The position numbers and the translations under genes are program-made. Positions 1 to 7,625 of a stretch of 64,000 nucleotides of DNA are shown here, piece after piece (positions within the stretch are counted from its first letter, which is position 1; the number at the start of each line of letters is the position of its first letter). The stretch lies in NCBI RefSeq assembly GCF_965198245.1, contig NZ_OZ240249.1, positions 62,001 through 126,000 on the forward strand. Direction: 5' to 3'. Source of the DNA: Poriferisodalis sp965198245. Lineage in GTDB: Bacteria; Actinomycetota; Acidimicrobiia; Acidimicrobiales; Poriferisodalaceae. The notes under the pieces are model-generated. The model had not been told where the DNA came from. It made no database searches and saw only the letters and a list, made by a program, of their open reading frames with translations.

Positions 1-247
1 TGTAACTGACCTTCACCGCGTGCCGTTTTACCTTCACCGGGTGAAGGTGGTACAGGACGCTGTTCATGACTACGTACGAGCGGTTCCGGGGGCTGTCGGT
101 GTAGCCCTTGCGGAAGATCGAACCGGGGCGGAAGACCGACGTCCAGAACTGGCTGTCCTGCATCCAATCGGCCGCCTGCGATTGCGCGTTCTGCAGACGC
201 TGCGGCAGGTTCGGCTTGGATTTGGGGGACTCGAGAGTGTTCGCCAT
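1..247 (-). CDS. cytochrome b N-terminal part (menaquinol-cytochrome c reductase type), runs off the left edge
   Basis: The gene starts at ATG 247 and leaves the window after 82 codons. The visible part is a hydrophilic lead followed by NSVLYHLHPVKVKRHAVK, which resembles the stretch just before the first transmembrane helix of cytochrome b subunits of bc/b6-type quinol oxidoreductases. The heme-binding helices lie outside the window. It is the last visible gene of an operon with the ferredoxin (64 bases upstream) and a small membrane protein. The assignment rests on this short region and the context, so the exact complex type is open. Confidence 0.6.
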   Translation of the reverse strand, partial: MANTLESPKSKPNLPQRLQNAQSQAADWMQDSQFWTSVFRPGSIFRKGYTDSPRNRSYVVMNSVLYHLHPVKVKRHAVKVSY

Positions 248-311
248 ATGTGTTCGATCTAGGTCGACCGGGTCCTTCGCTGTCGCAGCAGTTCAAGCAT
301 CGGGGCTCGCG

Positions 312-728
312 CTACAGACGCATTCCGTAGGCGTAGCCGTGGGTGTGGGTCCGGCCGTGGACATCGCCCGACGGCGGAGGGGTGTTGCTGACCCTGCCGA
401 GCGTGATCACGCCGGTCGGGCAGCGGTCGACACACAGCGCACAGCGGGTGCACACGTCGTCGTCGATGATGAAGATGGCGTTGTCGGTGGGATCCAGCCC
501 CGGCAGGTCCACGCCGACGGCCTCGTCGACCGCCTCGGTGGACACGTACCAGATGCACTTCCATGGGCAGATATCTACGCAGCCCTCGCACTGGATGCAC
601 TCGGACTGGTCGATATTGATGAACTGCTTCGGCTTGACCGCCGCATCGAGGTACGCGGCATCGACCTGATGCAGGACGTAATCGTCCCGGAACTTGGGCA
701 TCGGCGGGTTCGCGTCGTTCGCAGCCAT
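312..728 (-). CDS. two-[4Fe-4S] ferredoxin of the cytochrome b operon
   Basis: This 138-residue soluble protein has two classical [4Fe-4S] motifs: Cys44-47-50 followed by CP at 54, and Cys93-96-99 followed by CP at 103. There is an extra Cys58, and about 35 residues separate the motifs. It probably passes electrons to or from the cytochrome b encoded 64 bases downstream. It starts at ATG 728, 12 bases after the upstream membrane protein, so the genes look co-transcribed. The electron donor is not visible. An iron-sulfur ferredoxin here, where a Rieske protein is usual, is noted as a finding. Confidence 0.85.
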   Translation of the reverse strand: MAANDANPPMPKFRDDYVLHQVDAAYLDAAVKPKQFINIDQSECIQCEGCVDICPWKCIWYVSTEAVDEAVGVDLPGLDPTDNAIFIIDDDVCTRCALCVDRCPTGVITLGRVSNTPPPSGDVHGRTHTHGYAYGMRL

Positions 729-740
729 CGGTTCGCTCTC

Positions 741-1175
741 TCAGTTGCCCTTGATGAGGGGACGACCGTAATCCGAGGTCGCCTCGGCGATGAGCTGGGC
801 CTTGTCACGCCGCTGCCACCACTTCGACAGCAGCGGAATGCCGACGAGGGCCGCAAGGTGCTCGATCACGACCACGGTGTCGCTGACCTTCTTGAGGTCG
901 ATGCGCATCGGCGGGAACGTGATGGGAGACGTCATGAACTGTCCCTCAGTGACCAGGAAACGTTCGACCGACCAGCCCCATTCGTTGTCGGTGAGGCGGA
1001 TCCAGCGGTCGGGCACGATCCCGAAGACCAGCAGCATCATCATGAACACGTAGGCCGCCCCCAACATGGCCTCGCCCCAGGTGGTGGGACGGTCAGCGGG
1101 ACGGCGCTTGCCGTACCACATGAAGCCCGCAACCATCAGAGCGGTGACGAGGATCGAGGTGATGAGTGCAACCAC
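741..1175 (-). CDS. small membrane protein of the cytochrome b operon
   Basis: A 144-residue protein of unknown family. It has an N-terminal hydrophobic helix (about residues 2-20), a second one (about 35-55), and a third hydrophobic stretch around 100-115 before a basic C-terminus. The start is GTG 1175, supported by the strong ribosome-binding site GGGAGGA 8 bases upstream. It is the first gene of the operon running to the ferredoxin and cytochrome b, so it is probably an accessory or anchoring subunit of that respiratory complex. This role is inferred from position only. Confidence 0.65.
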   Translation of the reverse strand: MVALITSILVTALMVAGFMWYGKRRPADRPTTWGEAMLGAAYVFMMMLLVFGIVPDRWIRLTDNEWGWSVERFLVTEGQFMTSPITFPPMRIDLKKVSDTVVVIEHLAALVGIPLLSKWWQRRDKAQLIAEATSDYGRPLIKGN

Positions 1176-1506
1176 TCTTTCGTTCCTCCCGCGTTCGGTC
1201 GTCGGCGTGTCAGGACCGCTGCAAGCTGGCGCATTCGATGCTGTACCGAGTACGTCAGCCGCAACGAGACCGGGTCAAAGATTACCGGCACCCCGGCTAT
1301 GGCGCGTGATGTTCTAGCACGACAGCCTGCGGTCGCCACCGTGTCACCGCAATCCGTCACCGCAATCCGAGTTGACTTCTACTGCGCCATTGGAGTGACT
1401 GCGTGGCAGACTTGCGCCTCGGTGCGCTCGGGCGCGTATCGTGCCCTGCGAACTTGGCCCCGCCGGCAATGCCAGAACCCCTGGGGGAAACCCCGCGGAG
1501 GATCCC
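1176..1506. other. divergent intergenic region with a 13-bp tandem repeat
   Basis: This 331-base gap separates two divergent respiratory transcripts and must hold both promoters. At 1343-1368 the 13-mer GTCACCGCAATCC occurs twice without a gap and is followed at once by GAGTTGAC, a possible -35 for the cytochrome c gene. No convincing open reading frame was seen. Confidence 0.5.
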
Positions 1507-2283
1507 GTGACCGATGTTCCCGAGTACCTGCTGGAGCGCTCGCGACAGCGTCGCATTGCCTTGGGGGTGCTCGAGGACGACGGCAGCGGGGACGCTGGCG
1601 CCGCTGCTGCGACGGCGCCGGCGGCCGCTGGAGCTCCGGCGGCAGCGCCGGGCCAGGCTGAGATGATCGCTGCGGCACGCGAGGCCGCGAAGCTCGAAAT
1701 CGAACCCGCACCGCCGCCTGACGCCCCATGGGTGGTCGCGGCCCAGACCCGTCACCGGATTCCGATCTGGGTGCTGCCCGTGCTGTTCTGCCTGCCGCTG
1801 TGGGCGTTCGTGTACGTGAAGCTGACCGAGCCGCCGCCCGAGCCGATCACGGCGATTACCGAAGGCGCGAGCACATACTCAGTGCGCTGCGCGAGCTGTC
1901 ATGGCGGCGATGGCTCCGGTTCCGAAGGCGGTGCCGTGGGCCGACCGCTGTGGAACGGCGAGGTGCTGCTGACGTTCCCCAGCCTGGACAATGCGTTCAT
2001 CGAGTGGATTTCGGTCGGCTCTGAGGGGATCGGCTTGGGGCAGGCCTATGGCGACCCGAACCGCCCAGGCGGCGCTCACATAGCCGGCGGCACCGACAAC
2101 GCGGCCAACATGCCTGCATTTGGCGAGGTGCTCAGCGAGCACCAGCTGTACTCGGTCGCGCGCTATGTCCGCGAGATCATCGGCGGTGAAGAGATCAGCG
2201 ACGAGATCGCGGCTGAGCGTGACGCCGAGTGGGAACACCGTGGCGGCGGCTCCGATTCCGGTGAGGGTGGCGGCGGCCACTAA
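1507..2283 (+). CDS. membrane-anchored c-type cytochrome
   Basis: A 258-residue protein. It has a cytoplasmic Ala/Pro-rich N-terminus, one membrane helix (about 84-105) and an exported domain with a single heme c site CASCH (128-132). A probable distal methionine lies in the NMPAF segment, and the tail is Gly/Ser/His-rich. GTG 1507 is chosen as the start because GGAGGA lies 4-9 bases before it; an upstream GTG at 1441 has no such site. It is divergent from the cytochrome b operon and is a likely electron acceptor for it, delivering to a terminal oxidase such as the caa3 enzyme encoded at 42-50 kb. Confidence 0.8.
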   Translation: MTDVPEYLLERSRQRRIALGVLEDDGSGDAGAAAATAPAAAGAPAAAPGQAEMIAAAREAAKLEIEPAPPPDAPWVVAAQTRHRIPIWVLPVLFCLPLWAFVYVKLTEPPPEPITAITEGASTYSVRCASCHGGDGSGSEGGAVGRPLWNGEVLLTFPSLDNAFIEWISVGSEGIGLGQAYGDPNRPGGAHIAGGTDNAANMPAFGEVLSEHQLYSVARYVREIIGGEEISDEIAAERDAEWEHRGGGSDSGEGGGGH

Positions 2284-2343
2284 GGCCCGGTTCCCAGCGC
2301 TGCGGCGCACCTGCCGGGCCCCGTTCCGCCGGGCACCGCGGCC

Positions 2344-2385
2344 GTGACCCAGACATCGTGACCCAGACACCGTGACCCAGACACT
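2344..2385 (+). repeat. three tandem 14-bp repeats across a start codon
   Basis: GTGACCCAGACA plus two variable bases occurs three times in a row (2344, 2358, 2372). Each copy begins with a potential GTG start, but 14 bases shift the frame, so only the third copy opens the reductase gene. Confidence 0.9.
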
Positions 2386-3643
2386 GGCGTGCGACGTGCT
2401 CGTCGTCGGCGGCGGACCTGCTGGCTGTGCTGCCGCCTACTGGTCGGCACGCGCGGGGCGTGACGTCGTGCTCATCGAGCGCGCGAGCCATCCACGCGAG
2501 CGCGTGTGTGGCGATGCGCTCACTCCGGTCGCGGTGGGCGAGCTCCTCGACATCGGCTGCGATCCCGGCGCCGCACGCTGGCACCGGCACCGTGGGCTGC
2601 GCATCACCGCCCACGGCCAGAGCCTCGAGGTGCCTTGGCCGGAGGGCGAACAGTGGCCTGACTACGGCGTCGTCGTGCGGCGACCGAGGCTGGATGCGCT
2701 GATGTCCGCCCGAGCGCAAGCTGCGGGGGCACGCGTGCTGACGGGCACCGAGGTCACGGCGCCGCTCATCACCGATGGTCACCTGCGGGGATGCACTGCC
2801 ATCGCCACCGGCGCGGGCAGTGGGCCCGAAGGGCCGGTGGTCGCGCATGCCCGCTATGTGGTGATCGCTGACGGGCCGCGCTCGAACTTCGGCCGGGCGC
2901 TCGGCACCGTGCGAACCCGGACGTACGCGCAGGGTTTGGCGATGCGCGCGTACTACCCCACGCCCCGTCATGCCGAGCCGTGGATCGAGTCGGTCTTCGC
3001 ACTCACCGATCATGCAGGCGGTCAATTGCCGGGCTATGGCTGGGTGTTCCCGGTCGGCGATGGCACCGCGAATGTGGGCGTGGGCCTGCTCAGCCATCAC
3101 TACGGCAACGAGGCCATCTCGCTCGAACGCCTCTTCGAGCAGTGGACCACCCAAATTCCTGATCGTTGGGAGATTGACCCCGCAGGACCGCATTGCGCGC
3201 CGGCGGGTGGCAGGCTGCCAATGGGAGGATCGGTGCGGCCGCGCTCGGGGCCGAACTGGGTGGTGGCCGGCGATGCGGCCGGCAGCGTCAACCCTTGGAG
3301 CGGCGATGGCATCGGCCCGGCGCTGACAACGGGTCGGCTGGCTGCTGAGGTGATCGGCCGAGCACTCGACGACGACGACGGCCTCGAGCTGCGGCACTAC
3401 GAGGCCGCACTGGCTGCCCGCTGGCAGCGGTACCACCACCTCGGCCGGCTGGCGACGCGCGCGCTCGGCCAGCCCGGACTGATGCGGCAGTTGACGCAGC
3501 TAGCGATTCGCTCCCCCCGGATGGGGAACCTGGCCATGCGCGTCTCGACCGACCTGCTGGCGAGCAAGGCTGGTCCCATCGGCCCCCGCGGCATCTACCG
3601 GGCGGCCTCCTCGGTAGCGCGGCTCTGGCGAGACCGCACCTGA
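2372..3643 (+). CDS. geranylgeranyl reductase family flavoprotein (MenJ-like)
   Basis: A 423-residue FAD-dependent enzyme. It has an N-terminal dinucleotide-binding motif (GGGPAGCAAA, about residues 12-21), the family signature RERVCGDAL, and the C-terminal FAD motif VVAGDAAGSVNPWSGDGIGPA. Relatives saturate isoprenoid double bonds on menaquinone, polyprenols or archaeal-type lipids. Beside a quinol:cytochrome c operon, menaquinone side-chain reduction is the best guess. The start is GTG 2372 in the third 14-bp repeat; no Shine-Dalgarno site is visible. The last ~57 codons recur, diverged, at 10750-10940. Confidence 0.8.
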   Translation: MTQTLACDVLVVGGGPAGCAAAYWSARAGRDVVLIERASHPRERVCGDALTPVAVGELLDIGCDPGAARWHRHRGLRITAHGQSLEVPWPEGEQWPDYGVVVRRPRLDALMSARAQAAGARVLTGTEVTAPLITDGHLRGCTAIATGAGSGPEGPVVAHARYVVIADGPRSNFGRALGTVRTRTYAQGLAMRAYYPTPRHAEPWIESVFALTDHAGGQLPGYGWVFPVGDGTANVGVGLLSHHYGNEAISLERLFEQWTTQIPDRWEIDPAGPHCAPAGGRLPMGGSVRPRSGPNWVVAGDAAGSVNPWSGDGIGPALTTGRLAAEVIGRALDDDDGLELRHYEAALAARWQRYHHLGRLATRALGQPGLMRQLTQLAIRSPRMGNLAMRVSTDLLASKAGPIGPRGIYRAASSVARLWRDRT

Positions 3644-3694
3644 CCACCCCAGACTGTCCTCACCATCCCCTATCCCATCGTCATCACCCTGGTC

Positions 3695-3751
3695 TATTTT
3701 GCGGCACAAAAATGGGATATTTTGCGGTACTCATAAGGTATATTCTGCGGC
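3695..3751 (+). promoter_or_regulatory. three direct repeats with a 23-bp period over a leaderless promoter
   Basis: TATTTTGCGG occurs at 3695 and 3718, and TATTCTGCGG at 3741: exactly 23 bases (about two helical turns) apart. A -10 box TATATT (3739-3744) lies seven bases before ATG 3752, so the message probably starts at or next to the ATG. The array looks like a multi-site operator for the ATPase gene. It is AT-rich against the surrounding DNA. Confidence 0.6.
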
Positions 3752-5029
3752 ATGGAAACGACTCCGCTTGCGCCCGCAGACTATGTTCCCCGAGTCGTCG
3801 ACCAGCAGATGCGAGCGCTGCTGCGGACCGCACCGGCTGTGGTCGTGGAAGGCCCGCGTGCGTGCGGGAAGACATGGACCGGCCGGATGTTCGCCAACAG
3901 CATGGTGCGATTCGACCAACTCGAAGCGACGCGCCTGGCGTTGACCGTCAACCCGGCTTCGTTTCTCGTCGGCGACACGCCACGGCTGCTTGACGAGTGG
4001 CATCTGGTCGACGGTCTGTGGAACGCGATGCGTCACGCGTGTGACGACCGAGGTGCGAGCGGCCAGTTCATCTTGACCGGCTCAGTGAAACCCGTCGTTG
4101 CGGTCACCGATCACAGCGGAGCGGGTCGCGTCGCGCGGCTGCGAATACGCCCGATGTCGCTGTGGGAGTCCGGTGACTCGACCGGCGTCGTTTCGCTGGC
4201 GGGCCTGCTCGCTGGCGACATCTGCGCAGCCGATCCTTGCGAAGCGGATCTCACCCGCATCGGGGAATTGATCTGCCGCGGCGGCTTTCCGCGTCTCGTC
4301 ACGATGGATCCACTCGATGCGCGGGCGCGCCTGCGCGATTACCTGCACGACCTTTCTCAGATCGACCTGGTGACGGGCGACACCGCGGCTCACGACCCAC
4401 ACAAGATGTTTGCGTTGTTCACGTCGCTCGCCCGCAACGAAGCGACATCAGCGTCGCTGACGACTCTGGCCAACGACACCGCGAGCTTTGGCGGGCCGTC
4501 AGATCGCGACACGGTTAGCCGATACCTCGACAGGCTGACCGACGCATTCGTCATCGAGCCATTGCCAGCATGGTCAACGCACCTGCGCAGCACGGCAACG
4601 CTTCGTTCCAAACCGAAGCGTTACTTCGTCGACCAGTGCCTCGCGACCGCCGCACTGCGGGCCTCCCCGGACGGCTTGGTCGCTGATCTCGAAGCGCTCG
4701 GCTTGCTGTTCGAGTCTCTGGTCATCCGAGATCTTCGTGTCTACGCCGGGGCCTTCGATGCCGATGTCATGTATTACCGCGACAGCAAGGGCCTGGAAGC
4801 TGATGCGATCATCACGCAAGGTGCCGGCGACTGGGCCGCCGTCGAGATCAAACTCGGCGGTACCGCCGCCATCGAAGCAGCGATCACATCGCTGCGCTCT
4901 TTGCGCGCCAGGGTCGACCCCCGACGCGCCGGCGAACCTTCGCGCCTCATCGTCGTCACAGCGGTAGGCCGAGCCTTCGAGACCGACGACGGCATAGCCG
5001 TCGTCCCCATCACCCACCTCCGCCCCTGA
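3752..5029 (+). CDS. AAA-type ATPase with DUF4143 domain (ATPase 1)
   Basis: A 425-residue protein. Near residue 32 it has a Walker A motif GPRACGKT, and a Walker B-like LLDEWH follows. A C-terminal DUF4143 region ends in EADAII ... VEIKLGG, a pattern resembling a PD-(D/E)XK nuclease core. The cellular role of this widespread family is unknown. It sits between the reductase and hicB, a place empty in the second copy of the duplication, so it was inserted in copy 1 or lost from copy 2. It is not a close copy of ATPase 2. Three 23-bp repeats precede it. Confidence 0.8.
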   Translation: METTPLAPADYVPRVVDQQMRALLRTAPAVVVEGPRACGKTWTGRMFANSMVRFDQLEATRLALTVNPASFLVGDTPRLLDEWHLVDGLWNAMRHACDDRGASGQFILTGSVKPVVAVTDHSGAGRVARLRIRPMSLWESGDSTGVVSLAGLLAGDICAADPCEADLTRIGELICRGGFPRLVTMDPLDARARLRDYLHDLSQIDLVTGDTAAHDPHKMFALFTSLARNEATSASLTTLANDTASFGGPSDRDTVSRYLDRLTDAFVIEPLPAWSTHLRSTATLRSKPKRYFVDQCLATAALRASPDGLVADLEALGLLFESLVIRDLRVYAGAFDADVMYYRDSKGLEADAIITQGAGDWAAVEIKLGGTAAIEAAITSLRSLRARVDPRRAGEPSRLIVVTAVGRAFETDDGIAVVPITHLRP

Positions 5030-5235
5030 ACTGTCCACCATCGGTCCCGATGTGCGCTCGCAGTCTTGGGCCTCAGAATGGCGGGCCAGCGGCGGGACTT
5101 CCGGTTGTGACCGGCGAGATGACCGGACGCAAGGACGCGCTGTCGGGGAGGTCGCGGTTACCGCCGATTCCGCGTCGGGATTAACTCTCCACGAGCGCCA
5201 TGTTCAACACAAACGGCCAGCTGGGAGATGCGGGC

Positions 5236-5427
5236 GTGCGGACCACGAAGATCGTCTACCGACAAGAGGACGAATGGTGGCTCGGCTACCTCGAGGAATT
5301 CCCTGGCTATTGGACGCAAGGCGAGACGTTGAAGGACCTCGAGGAGCGTCTGCGCGATCTCCACGCGGATCTGACGAGCGGTGAATTGTCCGGAGTGCGC
5401 CGCGTCGCCGACCTCACGCTGGCGTGA
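5236..5427 (+). CDS. hicB: HicB-like antitoxin, copy 1
   Basis: A 63-residue protein with the HicB fold pattern: a basic strand, QEDEWWLGYLEEFPGYW, then TLKDLEERLRDL. GTG 5236 is preferred as the start because GGGAG lies 8 bases upstream; an in-frame ATG at 5200 would add 12 residues that are also conserved in copy 2. It overlaps hicA by four bases (GTGA), the usual coupling. Established knowledge: HicB proteins neutralise the HicA mRNA interferase and repress the operon. Here the partner toxin is broken, so this is probably an orphan antitoxin. Confidence 0.75.
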   Translation: MRTTKIVYRQEDEWWLGYLEEFPGYWTQGETLKDLEERLRDLHADLTSGELSGVRRVADLTLA

Positions 5428-5573
5428 AGCGGGCTGAGCTGATCAAGCGAATCCGCGCGACAGGTTCGATCTTGGTTCGGCATGGCTCAAGACACGACTG
5501 GTATCGCGCCCCAATATCGGCGCGTATCAGGCGGTGCGCGCCGGTACAGGCCATGGCTGCCTCGATGATCTGA
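5424..5573 (+). pseudogene. hicA: HicA-like toxin, copy 1, frameshifted and truncated
   Basis: Reading starts at GTG 5424 inside the hicB stop. The first 28 codons (MKRAELIKRIRATGS ... RHGSRHDWYR) match HicA and copy 2, including the conserved GS.HDWYR region. The frame is then lost by about one base, although nucleotide similarity to copy 2 continues to about 5545 (TATCAGGCGGTG). There the sequence switches to antisense helicase. The conserved C-terminal PRH.EIN.R part is missing, so the toxin should be inactive. Confidence 0.75.
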
Positions 5574-6640
5574 CGCGTGTTTCGGTAGTTGACGACCAGC
5601 ACTTCGCTGCGGCCTCGAACTTCAATGCCCGCATCACTCAGTGCGAAGCCTCCGGAATAGACACGCTGGGCGGCATCGCCGACAATCAGCAGCGAGTTGT
5701 GGCCAAGCACGAAGCCGTGCCCTTCGCCGGTCTCGTAAGGGACGCGTTCGGCCACCAACGCGCTCAGCAGCTCTAGGCCAATCTGGGTCAGGTCCTGCGA
5801 TTCGTCGACAAGCACGGCGCGGTACCACGGCTGCGGAAGCGACCGCACGTAGTCACGTGCTCGGCGGATGCGGTCGTCGAAGTGTTCGAGACCCCTGTCC
5901 TCCATCATTTCGCGCCATGCGATGGGGCGAACCACGTCGCGCTTCGCCCGCGCGAACGCGCTCTTCGACTGTGAGATGTTGACGCTCGCCTGCGGGCCAC
6001 CGCAATGCTCGTCGATCTCTTGGCATAGGCGGTCCGCGAGCTGGTCAAGCCGCTCGATGCAGTGCCACGGTGGTCTTGCCGGTACCCGCTGAGCCGCTTA
6101 CCCGGGCAGGGCCAGTGAAGTCGCGTTCGACGATGTCGCGCTGCGAGGGGTGCAGGAAGATCATCCAGTCCTCGATCGGAGCTTCGGCGAGGCGCTTGAC
6201 TTCGTCGGCGTTCAGCGTGATCGAAAGCGCGGCCGCGGCACCACGCTCGGTGATGTCTCGAGCGAACTGCTCGACAGCCGCTTGCTCTGCCGCGGTTAGC
6301 TGATCGCGGCGCCATGGGTCAGGATGAACATCGTGCAGTTCAAACAAGAGTTCGAGCAGCGAGAGTCGCAAGGCGATGTTGTGGTTTCCCGGCCAATGAC
6401 CTCGTCCTTCGTCGGCAGGTGTTCTTGAGGCTCTTGGACATACGGGTCCGTCTTGGCGTGGCGTTCTGTTGACGGAAGGCCATCTTCAACCGGCTCGCTT
6501 GCAGGCATCGCCTCGGTCGGTGGCGGCGAAGTCGGCAGGTTCCTGATGCGCTCAGCCCGCTCATAGACCGCGTCGTGATGACCGGCGTGGACCAGCTCGC
6601 TCGTTGCTCCGAGGCGCAGATCGCGGGCGACATGCACCGT
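5541..6640 (-). pseudogene. remnant of RelE-UvrD helicase, copy 1
   Basis: Three frame-broken pieces match the intact helicase at 11413-13863. They are an end of the RelE-like domain (LVHAGHHDAVYERAERI, near 6560), a Walker A segment (VSGSAGTGKTTVALHRAA, ending at a stop near 6045), and the DEAD-box-like to motif IV part (VDESQDLTQ ... NYRNTRQIIEAAMAC, 5550-5935). About 55 residues after Walker A and other linker parts are deleted, and the whole C-terminal third with motifs V and VI is gone, replaced by hicA sequence on the other strand. It cannot encode a helicase. Confidence 0.8.
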
Positions 6641-6722
6641 CGTGCTCGACACGAGCGATGAGGCTAGGCCCACCCGTTGTTGCCAGCCGTGCTCGATGCG
6701 GCAAGGACTTCGGTTCGTGCGC

Positions 6723-7124
6723 TCAGGCCCCGATCAGCAGCGTCGCGTCGGGGCGGAGCAGCGCGAGGCCGCGATCAAGGGTCGCGACAACGCCACCGTG
6801 GTGCTCGGCCAGCGCCGCAAGGTAGGCGTCGGTGACTTGCCGGTGGCCGATGACCCCACGCAGTGACGCATCCCCGTAGCCGAGGTTGTCGGGCCAGAAG
6901 ACATGATTCGGTTGCCGTGAGATGGCTTCGAGTGCCGTGAGAGCAGCTTCTGCAGATCTGCCTTCGCGGATCAACAGTCGCAACAGCGCTCCCTGGGTAA
7001 TCGGGCATGTGGCAACCGCACCTTGATGCTGCGCGAGCCACGAGTGCGCCCTGCCGTGATGCACATGACTCGGCACCGTCAGTGCGATCAGCAGATTGCT
7101 GTCCGCCAGCGCCACCTTCACCAT
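6723..7124 (-). CDS. vapC: PIN-domain toxin, VapC type
   Basis: A 133-residue PIN-domain protein. The first acidic residue lies in VALADSNLLIAL, and later acidic positions in VTDAYLAALA and VATLDRGLALL. The position that normally carries the conserved glutamate (as in PLTE) reads PITQ, which may weaken catalysis. It begins at ATG 7124, overlapping the end of the antitoxin gene by seven bases. Known VapC proteins cut tRNA or rRNA. The operon exists only in copy 1 of the duplication, so it is probably an insertion. Confidence 0.8.
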   Translation of the reverse strand: MVKVALADSNLLIALTVPSHVHHGRAHSWLAQHQGAVATCPITQGALLRLLIREGRSAEAALTALEAISRQPNHVFWPDNLGYGDASLRGVIGHRQVTDAYLAALAEHHGGVVATLDRGLALLRPDATLLIGA

Positions 7125-7342
7125 TCGTCCTCGAGCGACCTGACGTCCTCGATGGTGATCGGTCGGTCGAGGTTTACCGTGGGCCACCCAGTTTCGTGGG
7201 ATGAGTCACGGGTGGCGCTTCCGGTACCGGTGGCCTTACGGAGCATCTCCACGATGACCCCGCTGAGGGTCTTGTGCTGCTGATGGGCCAGCTCGCGGGC
7301 GAGAGCGTGCAGGTCGTCGGGCAAATCGACGGTGGTGCGCAT
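7118..7342 (-). CDS. vapB: VapB-type ribbon-helix-helix antitoxin
   Basis: A 74-residue protein opening with MRTTVDLPDDLHALARELA, a typical ribbon-helix-helix DNA-binding start. The acidic tail (IEDVRSLEDEW) would wrap the PIN toxin. ATG 7342 is chosen because the family begins at this motif. It is translated with vapC through a seven-base overlap. As in other VapBC pairs it probably represses its own promoter; an imperfect inverted repeat (CGCATCATAA / CAATGATACG) lies just upstream at 7339-7377. Confidence 0.8.
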   Translation of the reverse strand: MRTTVDLPDDLHALARELAHQQHKTLSGVIVEMLRKATGTGSATRDSSHETGWPTVNLDRPITIEDVRSLEDEW

Positions 7343-7508
7343 CACCGCATCATAACATCGGTGTGCAATGATACGCAAGGCCGCGGCGCAACAGCGACGG
7401 ACAGCCACCCTGCTCCCCGCCACGAGCGTCACAGGCTCGCCCGTCACGACTGAGAAGGTAACGACCTCGAAGCGGGCGCCATTGTCGGGCGACACGGGGA
7501 CTGGTAAA

Positions 7509-7625
7509 TCAGAACGGGTCGGCGGACGCCAATGCTGACGCATCACCACCATCTGTTGACGACCAGATGCGCCTGTCGGTCTCGTCGTACACTTCAATGA
7601 TCACGCTGCCGTCGTTCCACGGGGG
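7509..7625 (-). pseudogene. C-terminal scrap of the second UvrD helicase, fused behind hemL copy 1
   Basis: The minus strand encodes WNDGSVIIEVYDETDRR and ends in ALASADPF, matching the last ~37 residues of the large helicase at 15346-18285 (WNNGSVRIEVYDDKNN ... SLAQADPF). It lies right behind hemL copy 1, as the intact helicase lies behind hemL copy 2. A deletion of nearly 2.9 kb fused the end of hemL to this scrap in another frame. Confidence 0.85.

Noticed and set aside
108..1661. 517-codon plus-strand frame
   Set aside because: It is antisense to the ferredoxin and the membrane protein and ends inside the cytochrome c gene in another frame.
3695..3751. CRISPR-like or plasmid-origin iteron array
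   Set aside because: Only three 10-base units, overlapping a promoter and start codon; spacing fits an operator and there are no cas or rep genes.
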